Below are positions 47,593-60,700 of a DNA stretch of 64,000 nucleotides, piece after piece. The notes beneath the pieces were generated by a model. It had not been told where the DNA came from and made no database searches. It saw only the letters and a list, made by a program, of their open reading frames with translations. This DNA comes from Chaunax sp. Z400. Taxonomy: Eukaryota > Chordata > Actinopteri > Lophiiformes > Chaunacidae. How positions within the stretch are numbered: position 1 is the first letter of the stretch; each line of letters begins with the position of its first letter. A program made the translations under genes and the position numbers. The stretch lies in assembly GCA_037577475.1 (NCBI GenBank), contig CM075184.1:33684094-33748093 (forward strand). The letters are read 5' to 3'.

Positions 47593-50177
47593 GTAATTCT
47601 CAGCCTTTGGTTCAGCAGGTGACAGGATGTATGAAGGAGGCACAGCCTCCAAACACAGCAACAATGACACAAAACAAGTGCACAAATTAAAGCAGTCAAT
47701 GCAAAACAACAAAAACACAAAATAAACCAGACAATGAACACTGTAAAGTGAACAGTTCTATCCTCTGAGATTAAAACAGATAACAGGTTCATCATACTGA
47801 CACTAGTTCCACACTAACACTGTGCACTGCACAGCCTCATGGAAGATGGTGACAGAAAACAAAAGATTCAAACTGTGGTGTAACAAGCAGTGTCTCTTCA
47901 TCCTCTTGATATTCATTCAACATTGAGCTATTTTAGCTTTAACATTTTGTGTCACACTGACCAAAAGTCCCTGCTTTAAAACACAAGATACTCAGCAGAC
48001 GTTACCATGAGCTGGATTTGATTGCTTCTCTGCTAAGTTTGTTCTAATGTTCTTTACTTGGTTCCACTCATCGAGGGACTACCTATCTATGGCTTTAGAC
48101 GCATGAAATGATACAACTAATGTCCAATAATCCTGAAAACAAACACATCCGCTCTAAAATTCAATACATTTCACAACATTTCTCATTTCTTGTTGAACTA
48201 TTCATTTTGACAGGTCAAATTTAGAGTTGTACCAGCTTTACCTGTCTCTAAATTTGCCATAAAGTTATATGCCTCTGTTTTCAAAGACAGACCCACAAAA
48301 AACTTAAATATATGCATACACACATCCGTGAGTGGGAATCAAACTCACGTACACCGCAGGAGGACTGCAGCCTCCATGCATGGGGCACGCGACATCTGTG
48401 CCCCGACATTTTAGAGGTAAACGACTGAACGATTCACTAAAATATGTTTCTCTACTTATTCAAAGTGACAAATAGGCTATGTAGTAAAAAAAAAAAAAAG
48501 CTCTTGATTTGTATTTCATTAGCTGTGCCTAACTTCACGGCTTGATCTGAGGAGAAAAAGCAGGACACAATATGGTGGCCAACTTGTCATAATCTCATTT
48601 TAAAGCTGAACAGTACACTTAAATATGGTTCTAAAATCAAGTGAATAAATAAGCTATATATAGGAAAATATTTATATATGTTCAGCACTCCCTGATTTTA
48701 CAGTCTGATTTATGTTTTGAAACAAATCATAAAATTGCAGCCAACAAATTATAAACAATTGATTTAGAGCTACACAGTTCACTAAATCACATTTCTGATC
48801 AGATTTAAAGTGAGGTTATATAAATAGGTTATATAAATAGGTTAAATAAATAGGCTTTGAATAGATTATACAGTAATGAAATCTTGGTTGAAATTTATTA
48901 TAATTTTACAGTTTGATTTAAGTGAGTTTCATAAACCTCTGTTTCAAAGCAGGACATATAATGGTGGCCAACACTGACGTTCATAACCAAACTTTGATGT
49001 CAAACTCAAATGAAACCTCAGTTCCAGCTTTCAAACATGCCCTAAATAGATGAACTAGGACTGAAAGGTTTTTGAGGTGACCGTTTAGATGTCTTTTACA
49101 CTTTGGATGGTTGATGCCACTGCACACAGATCAAATTAAGCTGCTAACCAGTGCAGTTTACTTAGCAGTCTTCTGGAACTTTCTATACTGCCTTTATTTG
49201 TACAAGATTTTTTATCCAGATATCATCTGGATGCTCAGTTAACTCGACATAAATGCAATCTCTGGTGGAGAGACGCTTTTGCAAAGAGTTTGTTAAAAAA
49301 AAACATGTATACTGGAGTCTTTACCATGTGTCCTGAAATTTACTGTTTCTCCTGCTACTGAAGTTCTGTAAGCTGTGTAACAGGAAGAAACAGCAAGAAA
49401 TGGCATCTTCTGAAGGAGGAAAATAAAACAACTACACTGACTGAGCGCAGACACCAGCAGGAAGGACAGACATGATGGGATACCATCTTGTTCTACCCTT
49501 CATGTGGGCCCTCCAACAATTTAAAGGAACAGTTAACTCAAAACTAAAAATCTATTAATCATCAACTCACCTCCATGCTGATGGAAAGTTGGGTGACATT
49601 CCATAGTTCATAAACCTTTCTGGAGCTTCAGAGCAAAACACTGTTGCAACATTCTCCCAAACAGCTAAAGTAGAAGGGGACTTGTTTTACCACAAAAACA
49701 ACCAAAAGCAAAGATAAAATGACTCCATACAGCTCATACTAATCCAATTCATTTACACCCTTTTTTAACATGAAATGTTCACATTAGCCTTTGAGCTACA
49801 GTGTGCACACCCCGTCCAATGAAGCTGCACAAGGACCAGTACCTGTACATGAACCGCTAGACAAAGTACTTGCCTTGTCTGCGTGTCTCAGTGTTTACCT
49901 GCTGGTGTGAATCTATCTCAAATGGGGTGTGCACTTGCTTCGAGGCAACAGTAAAGGTTTCACCTTAAAAAGGGTGTAAATAATATGTGTTTGTTTTCAG
50001 CTGCTACTAAGCTGTTACTAAGTTTTAAGACAAGTCCCCATCATCTTTGGTTGTTTCTGAAAATGCTTCAATGCCGTTTAGCTGTGGAAATGTTTTGTGG
50101 ACCAAGAAACTTCACCTGACTTTCTATCACCATGGGGAGAGCAGATAATGGCTGTTCATTTAAACCTTGAAGTTCTT
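47593..50177 (-). other. 3'UTR of gene E
   Basis: Holds the E/C-specific repeat (49495-50177), the partial ~180-bp repeat array, and the segment 48013-48450 with the tRNA-like patch. No other gene is seen. Confidence 0.5.
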
Positions 50178-51733
50178 TTAAACTAAATTCATAAATTCCT
50201 CTTTTTCCTTGTCAGTGAATCTTGCTGGTGCACTCCTTCTTTCTCTGTTATACCCTACAGTAGGAGAAAAACAACAAGAGTGAATTAGAAAACAATGCAA
50301 AGTCTTGAAAAGCTCGTCCCCAGATGATTGAACAGGTATTGATTGAGAGCGTACTCACCGTCAATACATTGCACCTGAGGTGTTTCCCAATGTCCATCTG
50401 ATTTACAGTGAATCACTGGATGGTGGTACTGTATGAACCCTGAGTTGCACTGATACCGGATGATGGCGTTGATCGGGTAGTAATCCTTCTTCTTACCAAA
50501 CATGTAGGCATTCTCCACCTCTGGTGGGCTGCAACAGGACACTGAGGACAGAAGCAGAGGCCACAGGGCACCATGTCAAACCATTCGTCTCTAACATTAA
50601 AGGAATGGTGCGTTTAATACAGTCAGGAGTTAATGAAATGACAAATGTCAATATTTCTGATTTGAACATTGAAACTAATGGGCCTGTAATGAAAGGGGTC
50701 CCTCATAGTGCTGCTGAAATGATCAACAACTGTCATGGAACTCTGCAGCTTTATTTAGCTTCTTAGCCTATTTTAGCTCTTAGTTTGGTTTGACTTATTA
50801 CATTCTTCATTCCTCATTCGTATTTTCAGTCAATAAGGTTTGATGAACACATTGTATTCTAGCTCAGTAACAAACACATTCAACGAGCTGGAGCAGATGT
50901 TAGGACTGAACCAACACACCTGAGCTTTTCTTGCAGGTATATGTTAGCTGGTTGTCACAGGGCATGTCATCCCACTCGCCATTCACCATCGCCACACAGT
51001 CGTCATTAGGACAGCCGCCTTTACTTGGCTGGCCCTGCATCCAGCTCACATATTGCTGAGGAAGAGAAGGAAATAGAAACATATTAAAGTTAAGGGTGAT
51101 CACAACATGTCATTTGAATCTCTTTTACCAGCAATCACTCTGTTCTCTGTAAGCACACGGGATTCTCCACCACTTCTGTCACCTTTCATGGACTGCAGTT
51201 GTCATGGTTTTGGGTTTTAGTTCAGTTAGTTCCTGTTTTATTTGGTAAATTTTCTCTTCATTCATCATGTTTTACTGAAACCATCCTGTCAATATAGATT
51301 TTAAACACAGTAAATTGGGAACCACTGCCCTCCACCATGCTGTATTATACTATACCCCACCTGTACAGGAGCAACACACCAGTGAGATGCCATCACTTAC
51401 CAATGGGGTGCCATCTATCCAGTGGAAGTCATTCTGTATTATCTTGTCATGTAGTCCAATCCACTGGGCTTTTTGTACATTTGCTGTGGGAAACAAGTGT
51501 CTAGAATTTATTTTCTATTCTCTCTCATCTTCATTTCTATGGACACAAACACACACACCACATTATGCACTTACCGTTGACAAAGGTTTGCTCCTCTGGG
51601 CTGATTATGGTGACCAGATGGGAGTTTAAGTTCCGGCATCGCAGCTCTGCGTCCACCCACGTCTCATTTTCAGGGACATACAGGTAGCAGTTCCCCTGAA
51701 ACTTTGTCCAACCCTCTTCACACTGGTGGTCAT
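50178..51733 (-). CDS. Gene E exons: C-lectin, CCP and tail
   Basis: C-lectin exons 51575-51733, 51401-51483 and 50920-51055 (NDDCVAM variant, QPS, EWDDMPC), CCP 50359-50541 (VSCC), last exon 50178-50254 (GYNRERRSAPARF, then EEFMNLV and stop TAA). The extra cysteines in lectin and CCP are present, as in all copies. Confidence 0.8.
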
Positions 51734-54700
51734 CTGCAGCCACAACACCAAACAGTCAGTCAACATTTATGAAATGGCATTCTAAAAGCAGTTACACCTA
51801 AATAATAAGCTTACAGATACAGACGAGACGAATGAAAAAGAGCAATACCACCGAAAATGGTCGAGGGCGGTGTAGCTCAAATTCAAGCAAGGAACGACAA
51901 ATGTGTACGGAAACAACGAAGAAGAAAAGGCAAAGCCATAAATGTAAAAAATCTCCGTCCTCAAGTCTTGATGTACTTAATGACCTCACAGACCACCGCT
52001 GAGGACATCATTGCCTTCGCTTTTGCTGCTTCATATTTACTAGGTAGATTATTACAACCTACTACGGCTGTCGTCATATTTGTTGTTGTCAAAACTTTTT
52101 AAACTTACTGCCCCACTGTGGTTGTATCGATGTCGATGTAAAGGACGTACGGAAGGATGAAGGCGTTGATGGATAGACCGTTTACGAACGGACGTATCCA
52201 TTTACGTACGTAGAGGGAGCATAACTGGGTCTTACCACTCAAAGACTTCATTCTCTTGTCAGTCCACACAGAAGACATATTTTTATACTTTCCTGTGTAA
52301 ACTTAGTGGTATTTAGCCTTGCTAATAGTTGACTTTATTTTCTCTTTCAGATATCCACCTCTCTAAGATTTCTGTCACTCACATACTGTACGCCTTTCAC
52401 AACTTTCCAGAGACAATGTCCCTGTTACTCAGGATGTTCCACAGACACGTGCATGGACGTTGGGGTCAGTATGTGGAACATAATGTAAGCTCAAAGTCCA
52501 CAAACTAGCTTTTTCATCGGTTTTAACTACATGTCCTGGTCTTTATCACCAACCAGAAACGGCTCACTTGTCATTTTTTCTACATAAATGTGGGCACAAA
52601 GAAAGGATGTTGAGTCTCAGTGCACTGTAACTCAGTGGGACCATCAGAAGCATCCCAGTTGGACTCCATCCTGTGGTTGGGCTGTGCAAACATCTAGTGA
52701 GAGTTTTCAAGTTAGTAGGAGTCGGCACCCACCACCCAAAAATCTCTTCTTGTACACCTTAAAGAAAGGCTCACTGCTGACAAGACATGTAGCGATGATG
52801 TAACAAACATCGGTGAAAAAGCAAGGACCATGAACAGAGACTGAATAAACATCAGACAAAGACATCGGCTGTCTGTGAACAGACCTTTTTTAAGTTCCCA
52901 TTGCAAACTAGGGATCACAGCGACATGTTTTGCATCTTCAACTACTGGGAAACTGGGACTCATCACAACTTGGCATTTTCAGAAAGTCAAAGCAAGTAAC
53001 GATGCAATCAGCTCGTGATATCTCTCATCAGTTGTTTTTTAGAGGCTGCTGTTATTATTTATTAGCGGTAGCTGATGTCATACCCAACTGACAGTGTTCC
53101 CCTCCGTAGCCGGGCAGGCATAAGCATTTGTAAGAGTCTGGTGTCTCCATACAGGTGGCTCCATTGGTACAAGGGTTGGAAAGGCACACATCCATTCCTG
53201 CAAAAAAAGGGGGCAGGTGACACGACTGTTTCAGTGTATATATAATATAAAATGTGCAAACTGCTCGACAACAAAGACATACAGAGAAATGGCAAAGTCG
53301 GTTAAAGCTAAACACCATCAGAAAATGTTGAATTCAGTGGTTCTCATAAAGACAGGAGTAAAATGATGCCCACTGTTCTGGAACTTACTCTGACAGATAG
53401 CAACACCATCCTTTACACTACATGAAGCAGCACCACAGGGGTTAGGTTCACATGGGTTACAATCACCTAGAAAAACAGGAGATATGATTCAAACATGGCT
53501 CCCAACAGGAATGACAGACACTACTTTCAATAGAAAGATGTGTCAGTTTCATGTCTCCACTTCCACTTCCTGAATGTTCTGAGCTGTCAGAGCCCGACTG
53601 GTCACCACTGCCACCTGAACCTGTTGCATTGGTTGGAAAAATAAGGGTCTCCGCACTTCCCCCCATCTTGGAATTCTCCAGAGCCTGTTCCCTCTCAAAA
53701 GTTAATGTCATCATTACCTGAAGAATCTCCATCAGTGTCTGATCCTTCTCCACTCGTAGATGATCCAGAATTGTCGGTACTGCCGGTATCTCCGGAGACA
53801 GATGGGTCTTCAGAGGTTCCCTCGTCTCCAGATTGACCCCCAGACCCTGAGCCAGAGTCTTCTGAGCCTGACCCAGATGTCGACTCTAGAAAAACAGAAT
53901 GAGTGATGAGGGAAATAAAAAGAACACTTGCAAAAATAATTTGTTCATGATGTAAATATAGCTTACTAGACTTCAACAGATCAGTATTTGATGCTATGTT
54001 ATGGATATCTGTGATGTTGAGACCAGTTTCGTTTGCAATAAGTAGAAGGTTAGAATTCAACAGTTAGTAACAATTTGTTTTTTAAAAGAAACATTTCCCC
54101 AGATAACAGTCAAACATTTAACATTTACCTCTGTAACAGTACGCATCATATCTGGCAGTACTGTCAGGGAAGGCTGTCTGGCTGTTGTCCGTTCTATATA
54201 AGTACAGTCCATTTGCACTTCCATAACAAGTTTGATGGACCATCAGCACAAGGTGAGGAGATAATGACAGAATTTTCAATTTTGATGTCATTTGAATCTC
54301 TTTTACCAGCAATCACTCTGTTCTCTGTAAGCACACGGGACTCTCCACCACTTCTGTGGTGGAGAGTCCACCTTTCATGGACTGCAGTTGTCATGGTTTT
54401 GGGTTTTAGTTCAGTTAGTTCCTGTTTTATTTTGTAAATTCTCTCTTCATTCATCATGTTCATGTTCATCATCCCTGTCATCCATTCTAATTACGAGCCC
54501 TCCAGCTCCAAACGGAAGGTCTAAAGCTGAAGAAATAAAAAGAAAAGGCAACTTTTGTGCAACTTTGCAGTTAAAAGTCTTTTAATGTCATAAATGGCTG
54601 GGTACCATTATATTTCTCAAACTGGACATGTATCCAGAGATGCTCACAAGTCATTTTTTGATCATTAGATCATTTTAAACCGGCTTCGTAATTCAGTATG

Positions 54701-57700
54701 AAATGATGCCCAGCCACTGCATCATGCATAATGATGCATCCCAGAACATCATGTGCACAGTAGAATATTTAACTTTGTCCATGAAGGGATGAAGGCTGGG
54801 AACAAATAAAGCCTATCATTAAAAAAAAAGAATAAATAAAGCTGTCAGAGAGAGGCAACAAAGGTTACACATTATAACAGTCCAGTGAGGAGAGCAGGGG
54901 AAAAGGCAGCTCTTAATGCTCTTGTCGGAGTGATTGATATTAGATGATTTGGTTGTCGCCAAATCATCTAATATCAATCACTCTGAAAAACATACAGACA
55001 AAGTTAGTTATACATCTATTTTTGCATTTCTTTATAGTCGTTGTACATCTGTTCATACTCATTTTGGGTCTAGTTTGAATAATTTTCTATTTCCTTCTTT
55101 TTGAGTCCCTTTTTCCTTTTTTTAATCTGTGTGGCAAGGGGTCGCAAATAGATTTTAAACGCAATATAGATTTCAAACACAATAAATTGGGAACCACTGC
55201 CCTCCACCATGCTGTATTATACGATACCCCAATACTTTAAATAGAAAGCTGTGTTAGTTTCAAGAGATAATGTCATCATTACCTGAAGAATCTCCGTCAG
55301 TGTCTGATCCTTCTCCACTCGTAGATGATCCAGAATTGTCGGTACTGCCGGTATCTCCGGAGACAGATGGGTCTTCAGAGGTTCCCTCGTCTCCAGATTG
55401 ACCCCCAGACCCTGAGCCAGAGTCTTCTGAGCCTGACCCAGATGTCGACTCTAGAAAAACAGAATGAGTGATGAGGGAAATAAAAAGAACACTTGCAAAA
55501 ATAATTTGTTCATGATGTAAATATAGCTTACTAGACTTCAACAGATCAGTATTTGATGCTATGTTATGGATATCTGTGATGTTGAGACCAGTTTCGTTTG
55601 CAATAAGTAGAAGGTTAGAATTCAACAGTTAGTGACAATTTGTTTTTTAAAAGAAACATTTCCCCAGATAACAGTCAAACATTTAACATTTACCTCTGTA
55701 ACAGTACGCATCATATCTGGCAGTACTGTCAGGGAAGGCTGTCTGGCTGTTGTCCGTTCTATATAAGTACAGTCCATTTGCACTTCCATAACAAGTTTGA
55801 TGGACCATCAGCACAAGGTGAGGAGATAATGACAGAATTTTCAATTTTGATGTCATTTGAATCTCTTTTACCAGCAATCACTCTGTTCTCTAGTTCAGTT
55901 AGTTCCTGTTTTATTTTGTAAATTCTCTCTTCATTCATCATGTTCATGTTCATCATCCCTGTCATCCATTCTAATTACGAGCCCTCCAGCTCCAAACGGA
56001 AGGTCTAAAGCTGAAGAAATAAAAAGAAAAGGCAACTTTTGTGCAACTTTGCAGTTAAAAGTCTTTTAATGTCATAAATGGCTGGGTACCATTATATTTC
56101 TCAAACTGGACATGTATCCAGAGATGCTCACAAGTCATTTTTTGATCATTAGATCATTTTAAACCGGCTTCGTAATTCAGTATGAAATGATGCCCAGCCA
56201 CTGCATCATGCATAATGATGCATCCCAGAACATCATGTGCACAGTAGAATATTTAACTTTGTCCATGAAGGGATGAAGGCTGGGAACAAATAAAGCCTAT
56301 CATTAAAAAAAAAGAATAAATAAAGCTGTCAGAGAGAGGCAACAAAGGTTACACATTATAACAGTCCAGTGAGGAGAGCAGGGGAAAAGGCAGCTCTTAA
56401 TGCTCCGACAACCAAATCATCTAATATCAATCACTCTGAAAAACATACAGACAAATTTAGTTATACATCTTTTTTTGCATTTCTTTATAGTCGTTGTACA
56501 TCTGTTCATACTCATTTTGGGTCTAGTTTGAATAATTTTCTATTTCCTTCTTTTTGAGTCCCTTTTTCCTTTTTTTAATCTGTGTGGCAAGGGGTCGCAA
56601 ATAGATTTTAAACGCAATATAGATTTCAAACACAATAAATTGGGAACCACTGCCCTCCACCATGCTGTATTATACGATACCCCAATACTTTAAATAGAAA
56701 GCTGTGTTAGTTTCAAGAGATAATGTCATCATTACCTGAAGAATCTCCGTCAGTGTCTGATCCTTCTCCACTCGTAGATGATCCAGAATTGTCGGTACTG
56801 CCGGTATCTCCGGAGACAGATGGGTCTTCAGAGGTTCCCTCGTCTCCAGATTGACCCCCAGACCCTGAGCCAGAGTCTTCTGAGCCTGACCCAGATGTCG
56901 ACTCTAGAAAAACAGAATGAGTGATGAGGGAAATAAAAAGAACACTTGCAAAAATAATTTGTTCATGATGTAAATATAGTTTACTAGACTTCAACAGATC
57001 AGTATTTGATGCTATGTTATGGATATCTGTGATGTTGAGACCAGTTTCGTTTGCAATAAGTAGAAGGTTAGAATTCAACAGTTAGTGACAATTTGTTTTT
57101 TAAAAGAAACATTTCCCCAGATAACAGTCAAACATTTAACATTTACCTCTGTAACAGTACGCATCATATCTGGCAGTACTGTCAGGGAAGGCTGTCTGGC
57201 TGTTGTCCGTTCTATATAAGTACAGTCCATTTGCACTTCCATAACAAGTTTGATGGACCATCAGCACAAGGTGAGGAGATAATGACAGAATTTTCAATTT
57301 TGATGTCATTTGAATCTCTTTTACCAGCAATCACTCTGTTCTCTGTAAGCACACGGGACTCTCCACCACTTCTGTGGTGGAGAGTCCACCTTTCATGGAC
57401 TGCAGTTGTCATGGTTTTGGGTTTTAGTTCAGTTAGTTCCTGTTTTATTTTGTAAATTCTCTCTTCATTCATCATGTTCATGTTCATCATCCCTGTCATC
57501 CATTCTAATTACGAGCCCTCCAGCTCCAAACGGAAGGTCTAAAGCTGAAGAAATAAAAAGAAAAGGCAACTTTTGTGCAACTTTGCAGTTAAAAGTCTTT
57601 TAATGTCATAAATGGCTGGGTACCATTATATTTCTCAAACTGGACATGTATCCAGAGATGCTCACAAGTCATTTTTTGATCATTAGATCATTTTAAACCA

Positions 57701-60700
57701 GCTTCGTAATTCAGTATGAAATGATGCCCAGCCACTGCATCATGCATAATGATGCATCCCAGAACATCATGTGCACAGTAGAATATTTAACTTTGTCCAT
57801 GAAGGGATGAAGGCTGGGAACAAATAAAGCCTATCATTAAAAAAAAAGAATAAATAAAGCTGTCAGAGAGAGGCAACAAAGGTTACACATTATAACAGTC
57901 CAGTGAGGAGAGCAGGGGAAAAGGCAGCTCTTAATGCTCCGACAACCAAATCATCTAATATCAATCACTCTGAAAAACATACAGACAAAGTTAGTTATAC
58001 ATCTATTTTTGCATTTCTTTATAGTCGTTGTACATCTGTTCATACTCATTTTGGGTCTAGTTTGAATAATTTTCTATTTCCTTCTTTTTGAGTCCCTTTT
58101 TCCTTTTTTTAATCTGTGTGGCAAGGGGTCGCAAATAGATTTTAAACGCAATATAGATTTCAAACACAATAAATTGGGAACCACTGCCCTCCACCATGCT
58201 GTATTATACGATACCCCAATACTTTAAATAGAAAGCTGTGTTAGTTTCAAGAGATAATGTCATCATTACCTGAAGAATCTCCGTCAGTGTCTGATCCTTC
58301 TCCACTCGTAGATGATCCAGAATTGTCGGTACTGCCGGTATCTCCGGAGACAGATGGGTCTTCAGAGGTTCCCTCGTCTCCAGATTGACCCCCAGACCCT
58401 GAGCCAGAGTCTTCTGAGCCTGACCCAGATGTCGACTCTAGAAAAACAGAATGAGTGATGAGGGAAATAAAAAGAACACTTGCAAAAATAATTTGTTCAT
58501 GATGTAAATATAGTTTACTAGACTTCAACAGATCAGTATTTGATGCTATGTTATGGATATCTGTGATGTTGAGACCAGTTTCGTTTGCAATAAGTAGAAG
58601 GTTAGAATTCAACAGTTAGTGACAATTTGTTTTTTAAAAGAAACATTTCCCCAGATAACAGTCAAACATTTAACATTTACCTCTGTAACAGTACGCATCA
58701 TATCTGGCAGTACTGTCAGGGAAGGCTGTCTGGCTGTTGTCCGTGTACACAGTGTGTACTCCTTTAATGCCACCTCCACACACATCACTGGGTTTGTTGA
58801 TTGGATACCGGACGCTACCATCCAATAGCCAGCCAGCACGGCACTTGTCAAAACCCACTTTCCAGGCTGCATAGAGCTCCGCTGTGGAGGCCAGTTTGGC
58901 GTTCTCCTCTTCACAGCGAGAAGCAGCTTCCGTAAAGTTGAAACCGTCCTGGGAGCCCACATGGAAGACCTCACCTGTTGACCAGATATGGAGTTGATGT
59001 CAAGATTTTGATCCTTTAATCCTTCATGGATTAGTGTTAAAGGTGGAGTAGCTTAATTCTGTTAAGTTTAACCATGTTGATTCACCCTGTCATCTACTTT
59101 ATGATAAAATCTTGGGATTTTATGGTAGAAGAGTGTTTTTACATGCAGTGTTTTCTTACCGTCAATGCCACCAATGTAGCAGTACACATCATATTTCTCA
59201 TTTGCTGGCCTCAAACCATAGGATCGAACTCCGGGTAGATTCCCTAAATTTCCAGCACATTCAGCTCGAGGGTAAATAATGGGATACCTAAAAAAAGAAC
59301 ACACATGATTATGAATTGTTTAGGGTAGGGATCTCTCTACTTTGAAAATATATTCCAGATTTACCTTGAAGTTTGGTCCAAAACCCATCCTGCATCACAG
59401 AGGTGGTATCCAGCTTCATAAGCTGCCTCCAGCTGCTGTGGAGTGGCGATGGATGATCCCATGTGTATGCAGGCCATCTGGGCCTCAATGAAGGTGAAGT
59501 CATAGCGCCTTGAAGGTTTGCGATAATGGAAGACCACACCTGCACAGAACAATAAGGGGAATTCTTGTGTGTTGAATTATTTTTCCTCATTAGGAACATT
59601 ATTTTTAGACTTCTTATTGTTACTAGAACTGTCATAACAAGCATCAACATTTCTTTCAATAATCAGTTGGTGGCATCACAAAGACTGTGCCTGCGTCAGG
59701 TCAGGTGGTGAGTGCTTCTATCTGGTAAGTGATGCTTGGCGGTTGAGGTAGCGACAGCTTACCAGTGCCTTCTGCGTAGTTTAAGTCCACAATGGTAAAC
59801 CGATCCTCGTCTCCAGACGCCTCACTGTCTGTGTCGATCCTAAACTCACTATAGTCCTCTTCCTCTTCCTCAGGGTATTCTGGAGATAATTTGGGAGAGA
59901 GATTTGTAAGGCGATGCTGAAACTTTCTCATTCAATAATACTTAGTTTACCATCCTAGTTTTTAGTAACCATCCTGGTCATCTAGTTACATAAAATGTCC
60001 AACTTCCCAATGTTTAAACCTGCAAAAATACATTTTGAAAACTTGGAGGCTGTGCAGAAAAAATGCACAACACAATACTGATATATGATGTTATACATGA
60101 AGGTGATATTGCAAGCAGTGGCCTACTTACACATCAAGCACACACAGAGCACCAGCGCTCATTTGAAGTTGTGGTTCTGGTCATTTGCTGAATTAAAATC
60201 CAATACTGACTTTTTAAATTATAATAATAGTCTAAATTTATGAATTTTTTAAATTGACTCAAAAAAGGATAACGTACGAGCTTTTCTCTACCGGCTCGTC
60301 ATTCCACAACTAAGGGGCCCAAACAGAGAAGGGTCAGTCACCCTTACTTTTAAGGTTTGACCAAGGAGTGACCGACCAGAGGGTCTCATGTTGTTCTAAG
60401 ATTCGCAAGAGGTCTAAATTACACAAAGTGTTAGGGTTAACAATTTCCAGGGAATTTGCCAAAGACAGCCAAAAAGCAAAAACTTCCTGTTCTTTGAGTG
60501 AGGAATGTCATTGCCGTACCAAGCCAGTCAGAGGCCATGTAGGGCGGCTCATTTTGCCATAAACCTAATACACAGTGGAGGTTGAATAATTTTGCTTCCA
60601 ACTGTAACCTTTAACTATCAATAGTCATCAATGGTAGTCAATGTCTTCACATAAGAATCTCCAACCAGTGAAAATATTGGTGTATTTAGTACTTTGTCTA

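Larger units (their letters stand above)
28681..55710. repeat. Tandem unit 2 of ~27.2 kb
   Basis: Second copy of the palindrome-bearing block. It matches unit 1 until the second Ser-Gly exon of E (about 55700). Beyond that E continues with more amplified units and a complete gene, whereas unit 1 ends in the broken Link4 of copy C. Confidence 0.85.
54129..58269 (-). repeat. Tandem amplification of the Ser-Gly exon unit in gene E
   Basis: Three extra units (about 1565, 1453 and 1534 bp by spacing of the Ser-Gly exons). Each has a 63-nt Link4 stub with a working donor but no acceptor (54129-54191, 55694-55756, 57147-57209), composite repeat DNA, and a full Ser-Gly exon. The middle unit lacks about 83 bp near 55890, and two units lack one hairpin arm. 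Units are otherwise nearly identical, so the expansion is recent or homogenised. Confidence 0.82.

Noticed and set aside
53718..58437. CRISPR-like regular repetition
   Set aside because: Repeat units are ~1.5 kb with an exon inside and lie in vertebrate DNA; no short direct repeats with unique spacers.
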